Below are positions 1 to 5,390 of a DNA stretch of 5,390 nt, in pieces. Under the pieces are notes generated by a model, which did not search any database, was not told where the DNA came from, and was given only the letters and a program-made list of their open reading frames with translations. The translations under genes were made by a program, and so were the position numbers. The first letter of the stretch is position 1. Each line of letters starts with the position of its first letter. The stretch covers positions 1-5,390 of the forward strand of contig JAGDBY010000158.1 in the NCBI GenBank assembly GCA_017958765.1, written 5' to 3'. Origin of the DNA: Bacteroidales bacterium. GTDB lineage: Bacteria > Bacteroidota > Bacteroidia > Bacteroidales > UBA932.

Positions 1-518
1 AGCTGGAGAGCTCCCGCATCTCGCTCAATAAGAAGATCGCCCGCGCCGATGTTCTCCCTAACGTGAGCGCATTCGGTACCGTAGGCTACGGACAGTGGCC
101 TCTGAATATGTTCCGCCGCTCTGCAGATGTTTACGGCATAGTGGGTCTGTCGGTGACAATCCCTATCAGCGGCTGGCAGGACTACAAGTATCAGTCGGCT
201 CTCCTTGACAATGCGGACGAGAAGCTCCGCTACCGCAGGGAGGCTCTCGAGAAGCAGCAGACTGCCGACCTGCTCCGCTACGACGGCGAGATAGCCAAGT
301 ACAGCGAGCTTGCTACGAGCTGCGACAGGATTATCGACAAGTACACCGAGCTCTGCGACGAGCTTCAGACGCTCTCCGAGCAGGGTATGGCGTCGATGTC
401 GGATTATATGACGGCCCTTGAGACACTCTCTTCGGCCAAGCTTGATAAAGAACTTTATTCTCTGCTGAAACTTCAGTCACAGCTTCAGCGGAGCAACCAT
501 ATTATAAAACAGCACTGA
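1..518 (+). CDS. TolC-like outer-membrane efflux channel, C-terminal part (5' partial)
   Basis: This is the C-terminal 171 residues of an outer-membrane factor that would form the exit duct of a tripartite exporter. The reading frame is open from the left edge (first full codon at 3), so the gene starts outside the window and the in-frame GTG at 63 is internal. The text KKIARADVLPNVSAFGT is the typical ARAxxLPxVS strand entry of the second TolC repeat. It is followed by a VGLSVTIPI strand (normally lsiPif) and then a long, heptad-rich, charged alpha-helical hairpin (about positions 190-500) rich in Lys, Glu, Leu and Tyr, with the QGMASMSDYMTALETLSSAK turn typical of the family. The protein ends naturally with TGA at 516-518. 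The next gene overlaps this stop, so the channel is the upstream member of the exporter operon. Family assignment is firm; the substrate cannot be read from this part. Confidence 0.88.
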   Translation, partial: LESSRISLNKKIARADVLPNVSAFGTVGYGQWPLNMFRRSADVYGIVGLSVTIPISGWQDYKYQSALLDNADEKLRYRREALEKQQTADLLRYDGEIAKYSELATSCDRIIDKYTELCDELQTLSEQGMASMSDYMTALETLSSAKLDKELYSLLKLQSQLQRSNHIIKQH

Positions 519-1417
519 GAAAGAGTATACTTATTATAATAATAGTGGCGGCCGTCGCAATCTCCTGCGGCCGTAACGGCACTCCTGACGATTACGGCAT
601 AGTGGGATTCGACACCTACACGGTGGCTTCGAGCGAGACCGGCCAGATAGTGGCCCTGAATGTCACTGAAGGCTCTGTTCTGGAGAAGGACGATGTGGTG
701 GGCCTGATCGACACCACCAGGCTTTCGCTCCAGCTGAACGCCCTTGTATCGCAGGCTAACCACCTGAGGAACACCCTCCCGAACGTGGGCAAGCAGGTGG
801 ACGTGCTGATGCGTCAGAAGGAGTCCCTGGAGAATGAGAAGGGCAAAGTCACTGTCCTTGTGGAGAGAGGCAGCGCCTCTTCCAAGCAGCTCGACCGCAT
901 CAATGACGAGATTTCCGTCCTCGAGAGCCAGATAGACGCCCTGCGCTCATCCCTCTCGCGTGAGAATTCTCAGATACTCTCATCCATCTCGGCGCTGGAA
1001 GCTCAGGCGAGCATAGTCCGCGACCAAATCGAAAAATGTTCCATCATCAATCCGGAGAACGGAGTGGTGACGGCCAAATATGTTAACCTCCACGAGTTCA
1101 TTGCCCCGGGCCAGCCTATCTACAGGCTTGCGGATAACACCAACGCTTTTGTAGATGCTTGGTTTGAAGGCGGAGTCCTCTCCACCATGAAGCTCGGCGA
1201 CAATGTTACGGTAAAAATTGACGACGGTGACTCAAAAATGAGAAGTTACACCGGTCGAGTATCGTATATTGCTGAAAATGCAGAATACACTCCTACTAAA
1301 GTCCAGACGAGAGATACACGCACCACTATGGTGTATCACGTCAAGATCAAACTGACCTCTGACGGATATCTCAAGTCGGGAATGCCTGCCGAAATTTATC
1401 TAGAATCTGTGAAATGA
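515..1417 (+). CDS. HlyD/YbhG-like periplasmic adaptor (membrane fusion) lipoprotein, probable CTG start
   Basis: This is a periplasmic adaptor linking the ABC pump to the TolC-like channel; 300 residues from the start chosen here. No ATG lies in the open frame (which opens after a stop at 446-448). The first conventional start, GTG 545, would give MAAVAISCG, too short for a signal peptide. CTG 515 gives MRKSILIIIIVAAVAISCG: a positive n-region, an Ile-rich core and a lipobox-like AISC with Cys18 as the lipidation site. CTG 515 also overlaps the upstream TGA as CTGA, mimicking the ATGA coupling at the next junction. Domains: a split lipoyl-like hairpin (about 43-66, and 183-207 with ENGVVTAKY and APGQPIYRLAD), a coiled-coil hairpin (about 70-175) with a tip motif LVERGSASSKQLD at 115-127 that usually docks on TolC, and a C-terminal beta-barrel with TPTKVQTRDTRTTMVYHVKI, the conserved YbhG-type segment. 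Gene identity is firm; the exact start is an inference, and C515 could also be a sequencing error for A. Confidence 0.9.
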   Translation: MRKSILIIIIVAAVAISCGRNGTPDDYGIVGFDTYTVASSETGQIVALNVTEGSVLEKDDVVGLIDTTRLSLQLNALVSQANHLRNTLPNVGKQVDVLMRQKESLENEKGKVTVLVERGSASSKQLDRINDEISVLESQIDALRSSLSRENSQILSSISALEAQASIVRDQIEKCSIINPENGVVTAKYVNLHEFIAPGQPIYRLADNTNAFVDAWFEGGVLSTMKLGDNVTVKIDDGDSKMRSYTGRVSYIAENAEYTPTKVQTRDTRTTMVYHVKIKLTSDGYLKSGMPAEIYLESVK

Positions 1418-2127
1418 TTGAAATTGAAGGCGTTAACAAGTATTATGGGGACCACCATGTCCTCAAGGATATCTCCTTCAGCGTAAGAAAGGGGGAGATA
1501 GTTGCTATGATGGGCGCCAACGGTGCCGGGAAATCCACCCTGTTTGACATTATCGCCACGCTCGATGATGACTTTACAGGAAAGGTCACAATCGGAGGGC
1601 TGGACGTGCGGAAAGACATCCGCCAGATCCGCCGGAATCTGGGCTACGTGCCCGGGAAGTTCTCCCTCTACAATGACCTTACTCTAACTGAAAACCTTGA
1701 TTTCTTCGCTTCGGCCTACGGAGCCTCCGCTGAGAACATCCGAGACATCAGCCCTTATCTGTGGAAGAGTCTCGAGCCTTTTGCCGACAAACGCGCCGGC
1801 ACTCTCTCAGGGGGTATGAAGCAGAAACTGGCTATCTGCTGCGCTATGGTGCACAATCAGTCAGTGCTTCTGCTCGATGAGCCTACCGTCGGGGTCGATC
1901 CTGCTTCCCGCAAGGATATGTGGAAGGAGCTTGTCACTCTCGCTGACAACGGGGTGACGGTATTTATGAGTACACACTATCCTGACGAGGCTATGGGTTC
2001 GGACAGAATCCTGTTCATCCACGAAGGACGCAAGGTTATCTATGACTTCCCAATCAAGGTGAAAGGGCCTTACAGAACACTGGAAGACTCTTTCGTCGAA
2101 ATGTTGACAGCTCGTAAGTCCGAATAA
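1414..2127 (+). CDS. ABC transporter ATPase 1, Q-loop Gln replaced by Gly
   Basis: This is a cytoplasmic ATP-binding subunit of 237 residues that would pair with ATPase 2 to power the ABC-2 permeases. Motifs seen: aromatic A-loop (Y10/Y11), Walker A GANGAGKST (34-42), canonical signature LSGGMKQ (131-137), Walker B VLLLDE (151-156) with catalytic E156, D-loop VGVD (159-162) and H-loop H188 in STHY. The Q-loop reads YVPGKFSLYNDLT: the position normally held by Gln (YMPQxFSLY in YbhF-type proteins) is G81, encoded by GGG inside CCCGGGAAG. The YxxxxFSLYxDLTxxEN context places it with the N-terminal half of YbhF or DrrA/NatA-like drug-export ATPases. The ATG overlaps the adaptor stop as ATGA at 1414-1417. 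A C-terminal tail after about residue 215 covers the usual short extension. ATPase identity is certain; the effect of the Q-loop change is inferred. Confidence 0.95.
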   Translation: MIEIEGVNKYYGDHHVLKDISFSVRKGEIVAMMGANGAGKSTLFDIIATLDDDFTGKVTIGGLDVRKDIRQIRRNLGYVPGKFSLYNDLTLTENLDFFASAYGASAENIRDISPYLWKSLEPFADKRAGTLSGGMKQKLAICCAMVHNQSVLLLDEPTVGVDPASRKDMWKELVTLADNGVTVFMSTHYPDEAMGSDRILFIHEGRKVIYDFPIKVKGPYRTLEDSFVEMLTARKSE

Positions 2128-2768
2128 TGAATCCTGTTGAGATACATAATGTCACCAAACGGTTCGGCTCACTGACAGCCGTGGACAATGTATCCCTGAA
2201 CATCGGGAAAGGGGAGATCGTGGGCCTGCTCGGCGCTAACGGAGCGGGCAAGACTACCCTTATCCGGATGCTTTGCAGCCTGATAAAGCCCGACGGCGGC
2301 GATATTCAGGTTGAAGGACGTATCGGATATATGTGTCAGGCTTATTCTCTGATTCCTGAACTTACAGTCCACGAGAACATAGTTTTCTACGGGGCGCTGT
2401 ACGGTCTTGATAAAGAGGTGGTTGCGAGGAGAGAAGAGCAGATTGCCTCGCTTCTGCAGCTTGACAGATACCTCAACCGACAGGTTAAACATCTGCCTTC
2501 GGGATGGAGACAGTCACTCTCTTTCTCGATTGCTATCATTCATACACCGGAAATTCTTATCTTAGATGAACCGACCAGCGGTCTCGATTCTCTGTCGAGA
2601 AGGAGACTGTGGAAGATGATCACCTCTTACGCAGAGAGCGGGACCAGCGTTCTGGTGAGTACACACTATCAGGACGAGGCCTACAACTGCGGAAGGGTGG
2701 CGATAATGAACACCGGACATATAATTGCCCTTGGGGCCCCTAACGACTGTAGAGAGTATCTATGTTAA
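2127..2768 (+). CDS. ABC transporter ATPase 2, degenerate signature motif LPSGWRQ
   Basis: This is the second cytoplasmic ATPase of the exporter, 213 residues. Motifs: A-loop F13, Walker A GANGAGKTT (36-44), Q-loop Q71 in GYMCQAYSL, Walker B EILILDE (142-148) with E148, D-loop SGLD (151-154), and H-loop H180 in STHY. The signature, LPSGWRQ at 123-129, departs from LSGGxxQ at its second and third positions; LPxGWRQ forms are known in the C-terminal ATPase domain of YbhF-like proteins, so this suggests homology to that half. The Walker A to Q-loop interval is about 12 residues shorter than in ATPase 1, so a strand-loop segment is missing, and the protein stops soon after the H-loop region without a tail. 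It starts at TAATG, sharing one base with the preceding stop. Its own last codons overlap permease 1 by 7 bases. It retains all catalytic residues and is probably active. Confidence 0.94.
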   Translation: MNPVEIHNVTKRFGSLTAVDNVSLNIGKGEIVGLLGANGAGKTTLIRMLCSLIKPDGGDIQVEGRIGYMCQAYSLIPELTVHENIVFYGALYGLDKEVVARREEQIASLLQLDRYLNRQVKHLPSGWRQSLSFSIAIIHTPEILILDEPTSGLDSLSRRRLWKMITSYAESGTSVLVSTHYQDEAYNCGRVAIMNTGHIIALGAPNDCREYLC

Positions 2769-3844
2769 AAAAAGGTCTTTTGAATTCAGTTATTGTTAAG
2801 GAAGTAAGGCACATCTTCAGAGATCCAGTAAGCTGCCTGTTGCTCTTCCTTATGCCAGCGCTTATCCTGATTATTTTCGGATTTGCACTTTCATTTGAGA
2901 TTCATCATATGAACATTGCCGTGATGAATCCTAGTCACAACGTTGAAGCTGAAAGGATGTTTGCCAAGATAGAGGCGAATCCTAAAATCAACATTACCCA
3001 GAGGATCGACAGCGTCGATCAGATTGACGCAGCTTTCGCTAAAGACAACACCCGTGCGGTGATTGTGTATGACAACGGAGTGGAGATTTTCATAGACGGT
3101 ACCAGCCCTACCCTCATCGCCTATATGGAGGGAATGCTGACCAATATCATCTCCGAATTCTGGGCGGAAGAGTATCACGCCGCGGCGTTTGACACCAATG
3201 CCAATGCCCCGCAGATCAGATACATATACAATCCTTCCCTCAAGAAGGAGTATATGCCTGTCCCGGGATTGGTGCTGATGATTTTCATCCTTGTATCCTC
3301 TATCGTGCTCGGTACGAGCATCAATAAAGAGAAAGATCAGGGGACTTACAAGCTGATGAGAATGACACCGCTCACCAACTTCCAGATTATCGCCGGCAAG
3401 TCGATACCTTATTTTCTGATATCTTTCTTCCACGTGCTGGTGGTATATGCGGTGTGCCTGCTCTTCGGAATAGCCATCAAAGGGTCGCTCGCACTGTTCT
3501 TCTGCCTCTGCATTCTCTACTCGCTATGCTGTATGTCGCTGGGTCTGCTCATAGCATCTCTGTGCGACAGGCCGTTGGAAGTGCTGATTCTCTGCTGGAT
3601 AGTGCTGTTTATCCCGAATGTGTTCCTGTCAGGGTTCATATTCTCGGTGGACAGTCTGGGATTCCCGCTGAAAGATCTGGTATCCGCCCTTCCGGGTACT
3701 GCATTCATCGATGCTTTCCGCGGCATAGCCTACAAAGGGACAGGATTTAATGAGAATATAGGACCGTTTGTAATCCTTATCACGGAGACCGTCCTGGCCT
3801 TCTGCATATCGCTGGTGGGCTTCAGACGCAAACTCCCTAAATAA
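2762..3844 (+). CDS. ABC-2 type permease 1 (YbhS/YbhR-like)
   Basis: This is an inner-membrane subunit, 360 residues, of the ABC-2 membrane family that exports drugs, lipids or polysaccharides. The N-terminus has an amphipathic segment with VKEVRHIFRDP (12-22), the coupling-type helix, then TM1 at about 24-43 (LLLFLMPALILIIFGFAL). A large periplasmic domain follows (about 45-165), which contains the family hallmark RYIYNPSLKKEYMPVPGL (153-170; YNPxL...xxxVPG). TM2 (about 166-187) leads to the cytoplasmic NKEKDQGTYKLMRMTPL (188-204), matching the ERExGTxExLxxTP motif. Several further TM segments then run to residue 355, including a Cys-rich helix (FFCLCILYSLCC) and a LSGFIFSVDSLG re-entrant-like segment near 290. 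The ATG at 2762 overlaps the ATPase 2 stop by 7 bases and is followed by a run of seven A at 2767-2773. It would pair with permease 2. Substrate is unknown. Confidence 0.93.
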   Translation: MLKKGLLNSVIVKEVRHIFRDPVSCLLLFLMPALILIIFGFALSFEIHHMNIAVMNPSHNVEAERMFAKIEANPKINITQRIDSVDQIDAAFAKDNTRAVIVYDNGVEIFIDGTSPTLIAYMEGMLTNIISEFWAEEYHAAAFDTNANAPQIRYIYNPSLKKEYMPVPGLVLMIFILVSSIVLGTSINKEKDQGTYKLMRMTPLTNFQIIAGKSIPYFLISFFHVLVVYAVCLLFGIAIKGSLALFFCLCILYSLCCMSLGLLIASLCDRPLEVLILCWIVLFIPNVFLSGFIFSVDSLGFPLKDLVSALPGTAFIDAFRGIAYKGTGFNENIGPFVILITETVLAFCISLVGFRRKLPK

Positions 3845-4890
3845 TGACCAAGCTGCTGAACATACTCAAGAAAGAGTTTCTGCAGCTGGTCAGGACTCCC
3901 GCTCTGCTGGCCATTCTGATCCTCAGCCCGATAATAACCGTCGGTTTGGTCCCGTTCGGGCTCGGAAGCAAGGTGCGCGTCAAAGCGGAAGTTGTCGATA
4001 AGTCATTCTCAAACGCCGGCTATGACCTTGTCTCTCAGCTGGCTGTCTCAAAGCATATAGAGTCCGTAAAGCTCTCTACGTCAGAAGAATTATCCCTGAA
4101 GAAGATTGAGAGGGGCGAGATTGATGCCGTTGTCGTAATCCCGGCCGACGGGGGCAAGTGCGTCATTCTCGCCGACGCCTCCCACATCATAACCGGACAG
4201 AATGCCGTAGCCTACATCGCCCGTGAGCTCGCTAAAGCGCCTCAGATAAAGGGATTCGAGATCACCACCCACATCAAATACGCTACAGGTGAGGACAATA
4301 CCCACTACTACCTTGTATCGATGATAGTGCTGCTGATAGCTATCGTAGGATGCTGTCTGAGCTCTCTTTCGGTGGTTAACGAGAGGGACGGCAAGATTCT
4401 GGAGCACTTCCGGAGCACCGGCCTTAAGGCCTCTACATACGTGGGATCGAAGGTACTCTTCTTTACCCTTGTCGGCCTGGCCGAGATGATTGTAGGCCTG
4501 ATTCTGGCCCGGACAATATTCCACCTCAACGTGGCCGGGAGCTACATTGAATACTTCTTCCTGGGGATCTGCTTCATCTACGCTATGGTAAATCTGGGAA
4601 TGCTGATAGCCCTCCGCAGCAAATCACTGGTACAGGCTATCTACGTGCTGGTATTCCTGTTTATGATAATGATTCTGCTCAGCACGATGTTCGCTCCGCT
4701 CGACAATATGTCTCCTTTCTGGGCTGCCACCCGCTTCGTCAATCCTTTCTTCTGGGTTGTGGACGGATCGTGGAAGATCGCCCTTAAAGGGATGGGCCTG
4801 AGCGCCATCTGGTCACACTACCTGCTCCTGATAGCGATGGGAGCGGTGATGCAAGCTCTGAATATTCTTAAAATCAACAACACTCACTGA
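3844..4890 (+). CDS. ABC-2 type permease 2 (YbhR/YbhS-like)
   Basis: This is the second inner-membrane subunit, 348 residues. It has the same plan as permease 1 but is clearly diverged. KKEFLQLVRTPALLAILILS (9-28) combines the coupling segment and the beginning of TM1. A periplasmic domain spans about 40-153, then comes TM2 at about 155-177. The cytoplasmic motif NERDGKILEHFRSTGL begins at 179 and matches the ERExGT...xTP element, although GT is replaced by GK. Four more hydrophobic helices lie near 200-225, 235-256, 262-283 and 320-340, giving about six in all. The YNPxL hallmark present in permease 1 is not evident here (the equivalent text is ITTHIKYATGEDNTHYY), so this subunit is the more divergent one. 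The start TAATG at 3842-3846 shares one base with the previous stop. The gene ends the operon, 7 bases before the converging ACP stop. Two different permeases and two different ATPases suggest a heteromeric complex. Confidence 0.92.
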   Translation: MTKLLNILKKEFLQLVRTPALLAILILSPIITVGLVPFGLGSKVRVKAEVVDKSFSNAGYDLVSQLAVSKHIESVKLSTSEELSLKKIERGEIDAVVVIPADGGKCVILADASHIITGQNAVAYIARELAKAPQIKGFEITTHIKYATGEDNTHYYLVSMIVLLIAIVGCCLSSLSVVNERDGKILEHFRSTGLKASTYVGSKVLFFTLVGLAEMIVGLILARTIFHLNVAGSYIEYFFLGICFIYAMVNLGMLIALRSKSLVQAIYVLVFLFMIMILLSTMFAPLDNMSPFWAATRFVNPFFWVVDGSWKIALKGMGLSAIWSHYLLLIAMGAVMQALNILKINNTH

Positions 4891-4901
4891 CGGTCGGTCA
4901 G
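4887..4901. repeat. Small inverted repeat spanning both convergent stop codons
   Basis: CTGAC at 4887-4891 and GTCAG at 4897-4901 form a perfect 5-bp stem with a 5-base loop (GGTCG). It covers the TGA of permease 2 and the TGA of the ACP gene on the other strand. There is no T-tract on either side, so it is at best a weak, bidirectional structure and not a convincing intrinsic terminator. It could be chance. Confidence 0.3.
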
Positions 4902-5146
4902 CACTTCGCCTTCAGATAGGCGAGGATATCGCCGACGGTTGTGAAACCGGCGATGTCGCGGTCGGGGATTTCTATATCAAATTCCTCCTCAAAGTCATTT
5001 GCGAGGGATACCACATCGAAAGATGTGAGACCCAACTCGGAAGAGAGCACCGTATCGGTATCAATGTCCAGATTGTCCGTATATTTCGCAAAAAGTGCGC
5101 GTACTCTTTCCAGAACGGCTTTTTCGTCAAATTTGTCGTTATTCAT
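4898..5146 (-). CDS. Specialised acyl carrier protein (TSF carrier-serine motif)
   Basis: This is an 82-residue cytoplasmic acyl carrier protein. Helix I precedes an acidic loop (about 24-36), and the phosphopantetheine attachment motif is ELGLTSFDVVSL, with Ser42 as the predicted carrier residue. Acidic helix II (NDFEEEFDIEIPDRD, about 50-64) follows, then the GFTTVGDILAYL helix III/IV region. Length and fold match free-standing ACPs, and the IPDRDIAGFTTVGDILAYL end is canonical. The usual DSL of fatty-acid-synthase ACPs is TSF here, so this is probably a secondary ACP serving a dedicated ligase, ketosynthase or transferase rather than housekeeping fatty-acid synthesis. The ATG (complement 5144-5146) follows an A-rich leader without a clear ribosome binding site. 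It lies 10 bases after the stop of the preceding gene on the same strand, so the two are probably co-transcribed. It ends 7 bases from the exporter operon, in convergent orientation. A 4'-phosphopantetheinyl transferase would be needed for activity; none is in the window. Confidence 0.9.
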   Translation of the reverse strand: MNNDKFDEKAVLERVRALFAKYTDNLDIDTDTVLSSELGLTSFDVVSLANDFEEEFDIEIPDRDIAGFTTVGDILAYLKAKC

Positions 5147-5156
5147 TTCTATCGAG

Positions 5157-5390
5157 TTAATTGCTTTTATTTCCTTTTTTAAAATACTTCATAGCATCTA
5201 GCCCCAGGCTGCCGATCTGACGCGAATCATCGGCACCCTTGCCGAGCCGATTAAATCCGCGACGGATGAGTCTCCAGACTCTTATGCCACGACCGACGGC
5301 GATGTCTATTACTTCAAAGTTCTCCTTCCCGTCTACGATGCGGGAGGAACCGCCGACCGGTCTGTCGAAAGCGGAACGCTCGCGGAACAG
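5157..5390 (-). CDS. C-terminal fragment of unrecognised protein, possibly a family 2 glycosyltransferase (5' partial)
   Basis: An open frame of 77 codons enters from the right edge on the minus strand and ends at TAA (complement 5157-5159). It is supported as coding by the open frame, its base usage and the 10-base spacing to the ACP start. The visible protein begins LFRERSAFDRPVGGSSRIVD, continues with a region rich in Ile, Val and Arg (VGRGIRVWRLIRRGFNRLGKG), and ends in a Lys/Asn-rich tail (MKYFKKGNKSN). The FRER...GGSSxI text followed by an amphipathic or membrane-surface helix resembles the end of dolichol-phosphate-mannose-synthase-like GT2 enzymes, where FRERxGGxSSI is followed by a helix. 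That resemblance is from memory and weak, because the catalytic DXD and QXXRW regions are outside the window. An alternative is an unrelated lipid- or membrane-associated enzyme. Being beside an ACP would suit a lipid or polyketide-like pathway. Confidence 0.7.
   Translation of the reverse strand: MFRERSAFDRPVGGSSRIVDGKENFEVIDIAVGRGIRVWRLIRRGFNRLGKGADDSRQIGSLGLDAMKYFKKGNKSN

Noticed and set aside
63..65. In-frame GTG that could be read as the start of the TolC-like gene
   Set aside because: The frame is open to the left edge and the residues before it (ARADVLPN) are conserved family sequence, so the GTG is internal.
535..540. TATAAT resembling a sigma-70 -10 box inside the adaptor signal peptide
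   Set aside because: It arises from Ile codons (ATT ATA ATA), has no partner -35, and Bacteroidota promoters do not follow this consensus.
2891..3433. 180-codon minus-strand open frame opposite permease 1
   Set aside because: It is the antisense of a well-supported membrane protein gene, has no recognisable domain and overlaps it entirely.
4919..4933. GGCGA/TCGCC hairpin as a possible terminator
   Set aside because: It lies inside the ACP coding region, has a 5-bp stem and no T-tract.
5147..5156. Promoter or riboswitch between the right-hand gene and the ACP
   Set aside because: Only 10 bases separate them, with no recognisable element.
4941..5201. 86-codon plus-strand open frame opposite the ACP
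   Set aside because: It is a Ser-rich shadow of the ACP, which has a clear family match on the other strand.

Overview
The window looks like chromosomal DNA of a Gram-negative bacterium, most likely a member of the Bacteroidota (probably Bacteroidales). The reasons are moderate G+C, tightly overlapping genes without strong Shine-Dalgarno sites, A/T-rich stretches ahead of starts, and an outer-membrane efflux channel encoded first in an ABC-2 exporter operon. The phylum is an inference; nothing here is a taxonomic marker.

Positions 1-4890 (+ strand) hold one compact operon for a tripartite exporter. In order it encodes the C-terminal part of a TolC-like outer-membrane factor (entering from the left edge), a HlyD/YbhG-like periplasmic adaptor lipoprotein, two separate ABC ATPases, and two ABC-2 type permeases. 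The layout matches the E. coli ybhGFSR type of system, except that the two ATPase domains fused in YbhF are separate genes here and the outer-membrane channel is in the operon. All five junctions overlap by 1-7 bases, which suggests translational coupling and fixed stoichiometry. The permeases and ATPases would form the inner-membrane pump, the adaptor would bridge the periplasm, and the TolC-like channel would give exit across the outer membrane.

Positions 4898-5390 (- strand) converge on the operon with a 7-base gap. They hold the 3' end of a gene whose visible C-terminus faintly resembles a family 2 glycosyltransferase, then 10 bases later a stand-alone acyl carrier protein with a TSF rather than DSL carrier-serine motif. 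A specialised ACP beside an exporter hints at a lipid or polyketide-like biosynthetic locus continuing to the right, but the window does not prove a link.

The most useful observations are these. (1) The adaptor has no ATG; its best start is a CTG at 515 overlapping the channel stop codon, and it restores a complete lipoprotein signal peptide. (2) ATPase 1 lacks the Q-loop glutamine and ATPase 2 has a degenerate signature motif; in a heterodimer both defects fall in the same composite nucleotide site, predicting one degenerate and one consensus ATP site. I see no clearly new biological system; this is a recognisable exporter with some unusual details. No RNA genes, mobile elements, CRISPR arrays or convincing promoters were found, and no gene-free stretch exceeds 10 bases.
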